Assembly (NCBI GenBank): GCA_900551535.1
Contig: URWJ01000011.1
Location: 1-21,911, forward strand
Direction: 5' to 3'
DNA: 21,911 nucleotides
DNA from: an uncultured Granulicatella sp.
Lineage (GTDB): Bacteria; Bacillota; Bacilli; Lactobacillales; Aerococcaceae
Shown piece by piece: positions 6,715 through 13,902 of the stretch. The notes below the pieces were generated by a model. It was given only the letters and a program-made list of their open reading frames with translations. It was not told where the DNA came from and did not search any database. Position 1 is the stretch's first letter. The number at the start of each line of letters is the position of its first letter. The position numbers and the translations under genes were made by a program.

Positions 6715-8013
6715 TTATTTTTTAAGTAAGCTAGGCACTTCTTTGATTTGATTAGTAATCAATTCTTCGAATTTAGCTTTGTCGATTTGACCTTGAGCAT
6801 ATTGTCCATAGATTGGTCCTAATTTGTTCATTAAGAAGTTATCAGGCATGAAGTATGGGTTATCAAATGAGTAAACAGGTTTCTTCGCGCTAATCCATTC
6901 AGCTAAGAAACGAGATAATGGAGCTGATGGTTTCTCAGTTGTGTTAGAGAATGGAGAAATCATGTTAGCTTTGTTTACGATGTAGTCTTGACCTTCTTTA
7001 GTATCAGCTAAGTCGTTGAAGAATTTGTTGATGTATTCTAAAGCTTTAGTGTCTTTGTTAACTACGTAGTAAGATGGAGCACCGATGAATAATCCGTCAG
7101 CGTTTTTATCTTTACCAAGAGTTTGATAAGGAATGAATCCCATTTCGAAGTTAGCGTTTAATTGTTTTAGGTTAGGATCTTTCCAGTTACCTTGGTGTAG
7201 GAAAGCAGCTTTACCTGAAGCGAACGCTGAGTCCATGTCTTCTTGTGTACCAACTGTTAAGAGTTTTTTCTCTGTGTGATTGAATAATAATTCAACCCAG
7301 TTAGCGTAGTTGTCTAAACGAGTTTTGTCCATTTCGCCTTTAAGAACTTGTTCAGTTACTGAACGGTCGCCGTTTGGAAGACCAGAACTTAAGTAAGCAC
7401 CGAAGTCGTGGATACCCATAATCCAAGTTTCGCCTTCTTTAGTTGCAGTAGCAACAACAGTAGATAATCCTAACTCAGATTTTTTGCTTTCTAATGTGTC
7501 CATTGCTTTTTGAACAGCTTCAAATGAAGTTAGAGTAGATGGGTCGATACCAGCTTTAGTTAAGATGTCTTTGTTGTAAGCTAATCCGTATCCTTCTACA
7601 GATACTGGGAATCCGTATACGTCGTTTCCTTGTTTGAATTCGAATTCAGTTTTGTCGATCCAGTCACCTTTTAATGGTTGGATGCTGTCTTTCCACATGT
7701 CGTAACCAGCTTGACCTTCGATTACGAATACGTCAGGAGCTGTACCAGCTGTGAATTCTGTTTTTAATTGGTCAGAGATTTTACATGAACCAGAACATGT
7801 TTTAATGTTAACAGTTACTCCGTTCTTTTCTCCCCATTCTTTTGCATAAGCTGTTAAAGCTTCTTGAATTTCACTCTTGTTACTATATAAAGTGAATTCT
7901 TTTTTGCTCTCAGAGCTTCCTCCGTTAGAAGATTCTTGTTTTGCTCCACATCCAGCTAATGCTAAACCAGCTAAACCAAGAGCTAATGATTTTGTAAACC
8001 ATTTGTTTGCCAT
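6715..8013 (-). CDS. Sugar ABC transporter substrate-binding lipoprotein
   Basis: 432 residues. The lipoprotein signal peptide has a basic start, a hydrophobic stretch at 9-20 and the lipobox LAGC with lipidated Cys22. A Ser/Gly-rich tether (about 26-38) and a bacterial type 1 extracellular solute-binding domain (TLYSNKSEIQEALTAYAKEWGEKNGVTVNI; APDVFVIEG at 92-100; AFLHQGNWKDP; YFMPDNF) follow. It sits outside the membrane and delivers an oligosaccharide to the two permeases. It does not look like the pneumococcal MalX I remember; it resembles CUT1 binding proteins for oligosaccharides in general, so the ligand is open. Unusual is a CSGSC pair (Cys73, Cys77) that could form a disulfide. The ribosome site AAGGAGGA lies 7 bp before the ATG. 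It is the first gene of the minus-strand operon, behind a strong promoter with two operators. Confidence 0.88.
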   Translation of the reverse strand: MANKWFTKSLALGLAGLALAGCGAKQESSNGGSSESKKEFTLYSNKSEIQEALTAYAKEWGEKNGVTVNIKTCSGSCKISDQLKTEFTAGTAPDVFVIEGQAGYDMWKDSIQPLKGDWIDKTEFEFKQGNDVYGFPVSVEGYGLAYNKDILTKAGIDPSTLTSFEAVQKAMDTLESKKSELGLSTVVATATKEGETWIMGIHDFGAYLSSGLPNGDRSVTEQVLKGEMDKTRLDNYANWVELLFNHTEKKLLTVGTQEDMDSAFASGKAAFLHQGNWKDPNLKQLNANFEMGFIPYQTLGKDKNADGLFIGAPSYYVVNKDTKALEYINKFFNDLADTKEGQDYIVNKANMISPFSNTTEKPSAPLSRFLAEWISAKKPVYSFDNPYFMPDNFLMNKLGPIYGQYAQGQIDKAKFEELITNQIKEVPSLLKK

Positions 8014-8045
8014 AATATTTTCCTCCTTAAATTTCGTTATAGATT

Positions 8046-8060
8046 ACGCAAACGATTTCT
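8046..8060. promoter_or_regulatory. MalR/LacI-type operator O1 (transporter promoter, downstream)
   Basis: CGCAAACGATTTC (8047-8059) carries one perfect CGCAAACG half around the central CG of LacI-family operators. It lies just after the expected start (near 8065) of the minus-strand transporter transcript. MalR operators in streptococci are of the GCAAACGTTTGC type. Confidence 0.65.
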
Positions 8061-8071
8061 TAACTGAACTC

Positions 8072-8100
8072 AGTATACCGCTTTCATGAAACGTTTGCAA
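8072..8100 (-). promoter_or_regulatory. Promoter of the binding-protein/permease operon
   Basis: On the minus strand the -35 is TTGCAA (complement of 8095-8100), the spacer is exactly 17 bp, and the -10 is TATACT (complement of 8072-8077). Transcription would start near 8065 and give a leader of about 50 nt. Operator O2 covers the -35 and O1 the start region. Confidence 0.85.
8087..8100. promoter_or_regulatory. MalR/LacI-type operator O2 (over the -35)
   Basis: TGAAACGTTTGCAA has the AAACGTTT core palindrome with a GCAA half, and overlaps the -35 of the transporter promoter. Its centre lies 39 bp from that of O1. Confidence 0.75.
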
Positions 8101-8243
8101 GTATTTTTATCAAAAAAATTTTTCACTTCTTAAAAATGCGGATTTAAAGCGATTTTCTTAGGTTATTAATATTTAAATAGTGCTAAAAACACGATAAAAA
8201 CGCCGTTATATACAAATAGAATAAAAAAGTTGAAAAATATTAC
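8101..8243. other. AT-rich spacer between the divergent sugar promoters
   Basis: No gene, hairpin or clear motif is seen in this very AT-rich stretch. A-rich tracts (8219-8240) just upstream of the malQ promoter could act as an UP element for RNA polymerase. Confidence 0.5.
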
Positions 8244-8272
8244 TTGAGTTATTAAACAAAATATTCTAATAT
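8244..8272 (+). promoter_or_regulatory. Promoter of malQ-glgP-sucrose phosphorylase operon
   Basis: The -35 is TTGAGT (8244-8249), the spacer is 17 bp, and the -10 is TAATAT (8267-8272). The expected start (about 8279) falls inside operator O3. A second weak candidate (TTCAAT 8303-8308, 16 bp, TATTAT 8325-8330) would start on top of the ribosome site and is less likely. Confidence 0.75.
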
Positions 8273-8276
8273 TAAG

Positions 8277-8301
8277 GCAAACGGTTGCGCAATGTTTGCG
8301 C
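8277..8301. promoter_or_regulatory. Tandem MalR/LacI-type operators O3 and O4 at the malQ transcription start
   Basis: Two overlapping palindromes are present: GCAAACGGTTGC (8277-8288, centre CG) and GCGCAATGTTTGCGC (8287-8301, 6-bp arms and a 3-bp centre). Their centres are about 11.5 bp apart, close to one helical turn. Both lie on or just after the start site of the malQ promoter, where a bound repressor would block initiation. Confidence 0.8.
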
Positions 8302-8351
8302 ATTCAATGACTAGTAGAAATATCTATTATATAGAAAAGAGGGATTTATGA

Positions 8352-9899
8352 ATGAGCAATAGAGAATCAGGTGTGTTAATGCATATCTCATCATTACCAG
8401 GTAAATATGGTATTGGTTCTTTCGGAAAATCAGCATATGATTTTGTAGATTTTCTTGTTCGTACAAAACAAACCTATTGGCAAATTCTTCCATTAGGAAC
8501 AACAAGTTATGGAGATTCTCCATATCAATCATTTTCTGCGTTTGCGGGAAATACGAACTTTATTGACTTCGATATTTTAATAGAAGAAGGTTTAATTAAT
8601 AAAGAAGACGTCCTTACAAATTGGGGCGAAGATGAAACGACAGTTGACTACGCATTATTGTATGAAAAACGTCGTCCAGTTTTAGAAAAGGCAGTAGCGG
8701 CTTTCCTTGCAAAAGGTAAAACTCCTGCATACGAGAAATTCGTAGAGGAAAAAGCAGAATGGTTAGAACCATTTGCAGAATACATGGCCATTAAAGAATT
8801 TTTCGATATGAAACCATGGACAGCGTGGAGCGACGAAGCTATCAAACGTCGTCAACCAGCTGCGTTAGCCGAGTACCGCACACGCCTTGCGGATAAGTTA
8901 GAATATCACCGTGTAACTCAATTCTTATTTGATGAACAATGGCATGCTCTTAAAAAATATGCCAATGACAACTTCATTCAAATTATTGGTGATATGCCAA
9001 TTTATGTGGCAGCAGATAGCGTAGAAATGTGGGCAACACCACATTACTTCAAAACAGATGAAGAAGGTAATCCACTTTGTGTAGCTGGATGTCCTGCGGA
9101 TGATTTTTCTCCGCTAGGTCAATTATGGGGGAACCCAATTTATAATTGGGAAGCAATGAAAGAAGATGGATACACTTGGTGGAGCAAACGACTACAAGCA
9201 AGTTTTGAATTGTTTGATGTCGTTCGTATCGACCACTTCAGAGGGTTCTCAGCATATTGGGAAATCCCAGCAGAAGCAGAAAACGCAACAATCGGGAAAT
9301 GGGTTAAAGGTCCTGGGTATGATTTATTTAAAGCGGTGAAAGAGCAACTCGGAGAATTGCCAATTATCGCAGAAGACTTAGGTTTCATGGACGAAGATGT
9401 CATCAACCTTCGTGAAGCTACTGGATTCCCAGGGATGAAAATCTTGGAATTCGGGTTTATGGGTGAAGATCCTAAGAGTGGAGATTTACCTCATCATTAT
9501 CCAGTCAATGCGGTTGCCTATACAGGAACGCACGATAATGATACAGTATTAGGGTGGTATAAGTCGGCTACAGAAGAAACTCGAGAATTCTGTAATCGTT
9601 ACTTGAACCGCCGCGACGAAGAGCCAATTAGCTTTGCGTTACTTCGCGGACTATATGGTTCTGTCAGCCGTATGACAGTTGCAACAATGCAAGATTTACT
9701 ACAATTAGACGAAACAGCTCGTATGAACATTCCAAGTACACTAGGCGGAAACTGGGTATGGAGAATGAAAGAAGAGCAGTTAACGGAATCTGTAGAAGAA
9801 TTCTTATTAGGGATTACTGAATTGTACGATCGTGCAAATCCACATCACGAAGAAGTGGAAGTTGAAGTTGAAGAGGAGTTAGTCGAGGAAGAAAAATAA
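8352..9899 (+). CDS. malQ: 4-alpha-glucanotransferase (amylomaltase)
   Basis: 515 residues, a GH77 enzyme. It transfers alpha-1,4-glucan segments between maltodextrins, releasing glucose and making longer chains for the phosphorylase; it is cytoplasmic. Catalytic residues are visible: nucleophile Asp294 in VRIDHFRG (291-298), acid/base Glu341 in AEDLGF (340-345), and Asp395 in THDND (393-397). These are nearly the same numbers as in Thermus amylomaltase. Other GH77 marks are SPYQSFSAFAGN (56-67) and GDMPIYVA (213-220). The C-terminus carries an extra acidic tail (EEVEVEVEEELVEEEK) that is probably unstructured. I chose the ATG at 8352, 8 bp after the AAGAGGG ribosome site (8337-8343); the ATG at 8348 opens only four codons. 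First gene of a three-gene operon; glgP follows after 28 bp. Confidence 0.96.
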   Translation: MSNRESGVLMHISSLPGKYGIGSFGKSAYDFVDFLVRTKQTYWQILPLGTTSYGDSPYQSFSAFAGNTNFIDFDILIEEGLINKEDVLTNWGEDETTVDYALLYEKRRPVLEKAVAAFLAKGKTPAYEKFVEEKAEWLEPFAEYMAIKEFFDMKPWTAWSDEAIKRRQPAALAEYRTRLADKLEYHRVTQFLFDEQWHALKKYANDNFIQIIGDMPIYVAADSVEMWATPHYFKTDEEGNPLCVAGCPADDFSPLGQLWGNPIYNWEAMKEDGYTWWSKRLQASFELFDVVRIDHFRGFSAYWEIPAEAENATIGKWVKGPGYDLFKAVKEQLGELPIIAEDLGFMDEDVINLREATGFPGMKILEFGFMGEDPKSGDLPHHYPVNAVAYTGTHDNDTVLGWYKSATEETREFCNRYLNRRDEEPISFALLRGLYGSVSRMTVATMQDLLQLDETARMNIPSTLGGNWVWRMKEEQLTESVEEFLLGITELYDRANPHHEEVEVEVEEELVEEEK

Positions 9900-9927
9900 C
9901 CTCGCGCACACCAAAAAGGAGAGAACA

Positions 9928-12189
9928 ATGAAAGACTTTAAACAATATGTAGAAGGAAACTTAGGCAAGTCATTAAAAGACTGCTCAAAAGAAGAAGTTT
10001 ACTTAGCCTTATTACAATTTACAAAAGAAAAAAGCGCAGCCTTACCACAAAATAATGGTAAGAAAAAAGTGTATTACATTTCTGCTGAGTTCTTAATCGG
10101 TAAATTATTATCAAACAACCTAATTAACTTAGGACTTTACGATGAAGTAAAAGAAGAACTAGAAGAAGCTGGACATTCATTAGCTGAAATCGAAGAAATC
10201 GAATTAGAACCATCTTTAGGAAATGGTGGTCTAGGACGTCTAGCAGCATGTTTCCTTGATTCTATCGCAACTCTTTGTTTAACAGGTGACGGCGTCGGTT
10301 TAAACTACCACTATGGCTTATTCGAACAAAAATTCAAAGATAACCAACAAGATGCAGTGCCAAACGTTTGGTTAACACCTGAAAGCTGGTTAGTTCCAAC
10401 TGAAACTTCTTATAAAGTACCATTTGGTGACTTTACATTGACTTCAAAAATGTTTGATATCGATGTATTAGGATATGAACAATCTACTAAAAATAAATTA
10501 CACTTATTTGATGTAGATTCAATCGACGAATCTTTAGTATCAAGTGATTCTATCGCATTTGATAAAACACAAATCGCTAAAAACTTAACATTATTCTTAT
10601 ATCCAGATGATAGTGATGAAGCAGGACACTTACTACGTATTTACCAACAATACTTCATGGTAAGTAATGGGGCTCAATTATTAATCGACGAAGCACTTGC
10701 TAAAGGAAGTAACTTACACGACTTAGCAGAATATGCAACTGTTCAAATTAACGATACACACCCATCAATGGTCATTCCTGAATTGATTCGTTTACTTGGG
10801 GAACGTGGAATTGAATTCGATGAAGCGGTGGAAATTGTGTCTGCGATGACAGCTTATACAAACCATACAATCTTATCAGAAGCGTTAGAAAAATGGCCTT
10901 TAGCATACTTAGAAAAAGTAGTGCCACATTTAGTGCCAATTATTAAAGAATTAGACGCTCGTGTTAAAGCAAAATATGAAGACCCATCAGTAGCCATCAT
11001 TGACGAACATGGCCGTGTGCATATGGCGCATATGGATATTCACTACGGATATAGCGTAAACGGTGTTGCGGCACTTCATACGGATATCTTAAAAGAAAGT
11101 GAATTGAAGAATTTCTATGAAATTTATCCAGAGAAATTCAACAACAAAACAAACGGGATTACATTCCGTCGTTGGTTAATGCATGCCAACCCAGAACTTG
11201 CTAAATTATTAGACGAAACAATCGGTACAGAGTGGAGAAAAGATGCGACTAAATTAGAAGCGTTGAAAGCTTACCGTCATGATGCGATTGTTCGCGAAAA
11301 ATTAGACAAGATTAAACGTGATAATAAGAAACGTTTAAGTGTTTACCTTAAAGAAAAACAAGGTATCACAGTGAATGAAAATTCTATTTTTGATATCCAA
11401 ATCAAACGTATGCACGAATACAAACGTCAACAAATGAACGCTTTATATGTGATTCATAAATATTTAGATATCAAGAGCGGAAACATTCCAGCTAGACCAA
11501 TTACGATTATCTTTGGTGGTAAAGCTGCTCCTGCGTATGTCATTGCACAAGACGTGATTCATTTAATTCTTTCATTATCTGAATTAATCGCCAATGACCC
11601 AGAAGTTAGCCCATACTTACAAGTCGTAATGGTTGAAAACTACAACGTAACAGCGGCAACACACTTAATTCCAGCATGTAATATTTCTGAACAAATTTCA
11701 CTTGCTTCAAAAGAAGCTAGCGGAACAGGAAATATGAAATTCATGCTAAACGGGGCATTAACTCTTGGTACTGAAGATGGTGCGAACGTGGAAATCCACG
11801 AACTTGTGGGTGACGACAACATCTATATCTTCGGTGAAAAGAGTGATGAAGTCATTGCGCACTATGAAAAAGGTGACTACAACGCTAGTGAATTTGCGAA
11901 GAGAGATGCTATCCGTCCATTAGTGGAATTCGTGAAGAGTGACGCTTTACTAGAAGTTGGAAACCAAGAACGTCTAGAACGTCTATACCAAGAATTAACA
12001 ACAAAAGACTGGTTCATGACATTATTAGACTTAGAAGATTACATTGAAACAAAAGAACGTATGTATCGCGATTTCGAAAACAGAGACGAATGGAATGCTA
12101 AAGTGGTGACAAACATCGCAATGGCTGGCTTCTTCTCAAGTGACCGTACAATCGAAGACTACAACCGTGACATTTGGAAATTAAAATAA
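9928..12189 (+). CDS. glgP: Glycogen/maltodextrin phosphorylase
   Basis: 753 residues, typical of the short bacterial GT35 phosphorylases (MalP/GlgP). It phosphorolyses alpha-1,4-glucans from the non-reducing end to glucose-1-phosphate, using pyridoxal phosphate. Visible motifs are EIELEPSLGNGGLGRLAACFLDS (about 91-113, substrate/PLP region), the HPSM (TIQINDTHPSM-like) segment, FDIQIKRMHEYKRQ, and the PLP-lysine segment EASGTGNMKFMLNG with Lys604. The ribosome site AAGGAGAG (9916-9923) precedes the ATG by about 5 bp. Placement between malQ and sucrose phosphorylase and behind MalR-type operators favours maltodextrin rather than stored glycogen as substrate; no other glycogen gene is present. 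Confidence 0.96.
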   Translation: MKDFKQYVEGNLGKSLKDCSKEEVYLALLQFTKEKSAALPQNNGKKKVYYISAEFLIGKLLSNNLINLGLYDEVKEELEEAGHSLAEIEEIELEPSLGNGGLGRLAACFLDSIATLCLTGDGVGLNYHYGLFEQKFKDNQQDAVPNVWLTPESWLVPTETSYKVPFGDFTLTSKMFDIDVLGYEQSTKNKLHLFDVDSIDESLVSSDSIAFDKTQIAKNLTLFLYPDDSDEAGHLLRIYQQYFMVSNGAQLLIDEALAKGSNLHDLAEYATVQINDTHPSMVIPELIRLLGERGIEFDEAVEIVSAMTAYTNHTILSEALEKWPLAYLEKVVPHLVPIIKELDARVKAKYEDPSVAIIDEHGRVHMAHMDIHYGYSVNGVAALHTDILKESELKNFYEIYPEKFNNKTNGITFRRWLMHANPELAKLLDETIGTEWRKDATKLEALKAYRHDAIVREKLDKIKRDNKKRLSVYLKEKQGITVNENSIFDIQIKRMHEYKRQQMNALYVIHKYLDIKSGNIPARPITIIFGGKAAPAYVIAQDVIHLILSLSELIANDPEVSPYLQVVMVENYNVTAATHLIPACNISEQISLASKEASGTGNMKFMLNGALTLGTEDGANVEIHELVGDDNIYIFGEKSDEVIAHYEKGDYNASEFAKRDAIRPLVEFVKSDALLEVGNQERLERLYQELTTKDWFMTLLDLEDYIETKERMYRDFENRDEWNAKVVTNIAMAGFFSSDRTIEDYNRDIWKLK

Positions 12190-12220
12190 ATCGATTGAAT
12201 GAAGGGACACGGTGAATTCC

Positions 12221-13663
12221 ATGCAAATTAAAAACGAAGCAATGCTGATCACTTACTCAGACAGCATGGGAAGCAATATGAAGGACTTAAAAGGCGTTTT
12301 GGATAAATATTTCCAAGGCGCCATTGGTGGGGTCCATTTATTACCATTTTTCCCATCAACAGGGGATAGAGGATTTGCTCCAAGTGACTACACACGCGTA
12401 GACCCATCACTTGGAACTTGGGAAGATGTGGATGCTCTAGGGGAACAATATTATTTAATGTTTGACTTCATGATTAACCATATTTCTCGTGAGTCTAAGT
12501 TCTTCCAAGATTTTAAAGAAAATCACGAGAACTCACCTTACAAAGATATGTTTATTCGTATTCATGAGTTTTTCCCAGAAGGACGTCCAAACCAAGCGGA
12601 TATTGACTTAATTTATAAACGTAAAGATAAAGCACCATTCCAAACGGTTCACTTTGCCGATGGAACAACAGAAGAAGTATGGAACACATTCGGGGAAGAG
12701 CAAATCGACCTTGATGTTCGTAAAGAAATCGTGAAAGAGTTTATTCGTGAAACGATTAAAGACATGGCAAGCCACGGCTGCTCATTAATTCGTTTAGACG
12801 CATTTGCTTATGCTGTGAAGAAACTCGATACAAACGACTTCTTCGTAGAACCAGATATTTGGGACTTACTCAATGAAGTGCGTGACGAAGCAGCGAAATA
12901 CCAAGTAGAATTGCTTCCTGAAATTCATGAGCATTATTCAATTCAAATGAAGATTGCTGACCATGATTACTTCGTTTATGACTTTGCATTGCCAATGGTA
13001 GTCTTATATTCACTATACTCAGGGAAATCAAATCGTTTAGCAAACTGGCTTTCAATGAGTCCAATGAAGCAATTTACAACACTCGATACGCATGACGGAA
13101 TCGGTGTCGTGGATGCTAGAGACTTATTAACTGATGAAGAGTTAGATTACACTTCAAACAAATTATATGAAGTAGGTGCCAACGTAAAACGTATCTACTC
13201 AAGTGAAAAATACAATAACTTAGACATCTATCAAATCAACAGCACATACTACAGTGCCTTAGGAAATGATGATGCAAGTTACTTATTATCACGTGTGTTG
13301 CAATGTTTTGCACCTGGTATTCCGCAAGTATATTATGTTGGATTACTTGCTGGGGAAAATGACATCGAGTTATTAGAATCTTCAAAAGAAGGTCGTAACA
13401 TCAACCGTCATTACTACACATTAGAAGAAATCGACCGTGAAGTAGAACGTCCAGTCGTGAAAAAACTAATCAACTTATTACGCTTCAGAAATACATCAAA
13501 AGCGTTTGATTTAGAAGGTTCTTTTGAAGTAGAAACACCAAGTGAAAACACAATCGTGATTACACGTAAGGACGCTTCAGGAGAATTCGAAGCACGTTTA
13601 GAAGCAAACCTTGAAACAAAAGAGTTCACTATTTTCGAACAAGGAAATGTTGTGACATTATAA
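12221..13663 (+). CDS. gtfA: Sucrose phosphorylase (GH13_18, GtfA type)
   Basis: 480 residues from the ATG at 12221. It converts sucrose and phosphate to glucose-1-phosphate and fructose in the cytoplasm. It follows the GtfA sequence of Streptococcus mutans as I remember it nearly throughout (MLITYSDS, GGVHLLPFFPSTGDRGFAPSDY, FMINHISR, FGEEQIDLDV, YYVGLLAGENDIELL, KEGRNINRHYY). The catalytic triad is visible: nucleophile Asp193 in IRLDAFAYA, acid/base Glu234 in LPEIHEHY and Asp292 in LDTHDGIG. Start choice: a GTG at 12212 would add three residues, but alignment to GtfA and GGTGA (12211-12215) as a ribosome site 5 bp ahead favour the ATG. Last gene of the malQ-glgP operon. Related GH13_18 phosphorylases with other acceptors exist, but the close match makes sucrose most likely. 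Confidence 0.93.
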   Translation: MQIKNEAMLITYSDSMGSNMKDLKGVLDKYFQGAIGGVHLLPFFPSTGDRGFAPSDYTRVDPSLGTWEDVDALGEQYYLMFDFMINHISRESKFFQDFKENHENSPYKDMFIRIHEFFPEGRPNQADIDLIYKRKDKAPFQTVHFADGTTEEVWNTFGEEQIDLDVRKEIVKEFIRETIKDMASHGCSLIRLDAFAYAVKKLDTNDFFVEPDIWDLLNEVRDEAAKYQVELLPEIHEHYSIQMKIADHDYFVYDFALPMVVLYSLYSGKSNRLANWLSMSPMKQFTTLDTHDGIGVVDARDLLTDEELDYTSNKLYEVGANVKRIYSSEKYNNLDIYQINSTYYSALGNDDASYLLSRVLQCFAPGIPQVYYVGLLAGENDIELLESSKEGRNINRHYYTLEEIDREVERPVVKKLINLLRFRNTSKAFDLEGSFEVETPSENTIVITRKDASGEFEARLEANLETKEFTIFEQGNVVTL

Positions 13664-13671
13664 AATTCAAC

Positions 13672-13728
13672 AAAAAAGACGAGTGGTTTTCTTCGCCATA
13701 TGGGGAGAAAGGCCACGCGTCTTTTTTT
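13672..13728 (+). terminator. Terminator of the malQ operon
   Basis: A long interrupted stem is present: AAAAAAGACG (13672-13681) pairs with CGTCTTTTTTT (13718-13728), and the GTGG and TTTTCT stretches pair with CCAC and AGAAA across a loop around 13693-13704. It ends in a run of seven Ts. Confidence 0.88.
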
Positions 13729-13760
13729 ATCGCAAAAGAATAGTACTTAATGGGCAGATA

Positions 13761-13769
13761 TGATAAAAT
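13761..13769 (+). promoter_or_regulatory. Probable pnp promoter (extended -10)
   Basis: TGATAAAAT is an extended -10 (TG, one base, TAAAAT at 13764-13769). The -35 region 17 bp upstream is poor (TAGTAC). A start near 13776 would put the leader hairpin at the 5' end of the transcript. Confidence 0.5.
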
Positions 13770-13789
13770 GACTCTGTATGACAAACTTT

Positions 13790-13876
13790 GTATCTTCTAG
13801 AGTCATCTTACTTTAGAAATAAAAGCGGTTGAACCCGTCGAACGTTTTTATTTCTAAAAGTAGGTCTGGAAGATAC
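13790..13876 (+). promoter_or_regulatory. Long leader hairpin of pnp
   Basis: An 87-nt hairpin lies between promoter and ribosome site. 13790-13801 pairs with 13865-13876 (12 bp, one G-U). An asymmetric 5-nt internal bulge (13802-13806) follows, then 13807-13824 pairs with 13846-13864 with one bulged A, then CG-TTGA (13826-13832) pairs with TCGA-CG (13838-13844) around a 5-nt loop. In Escherichia coli the pnp leader carries a long stem cut by RNase III, through which PNPase represses itself. A similar role here is inference; the pairing is seen directly. Confidence 0.75.
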
Positions 13877-13902
13877 GCAAATAAGAGAAAAGGAGATTAG
13901 TT

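Noticed and set aside
8087..8100. Operator O2 as a pure CcpA cre site
   Set aside because: The spacing between TG and the central CG does not fit the cre pattern on the plus strand and the match on the other strand is poor; the MalR-type core is better, though CcpA cannot be fully excluded.
8348..8362. Four-codon reading frame (ATG to TAG) overlapping the malQ start, as a possible leader peptide
   Set aside because: The spacing from the ribosome site favours the malQ ATG at 8352, and such ATGAATG overlaps arise easily by chance.
12212..12214. GTG start for sucrose phosphorylase
   Set aside because: It adds three residues not seen in GtfA and would place the ribosome site too close; the ATG at 12221 fits better.
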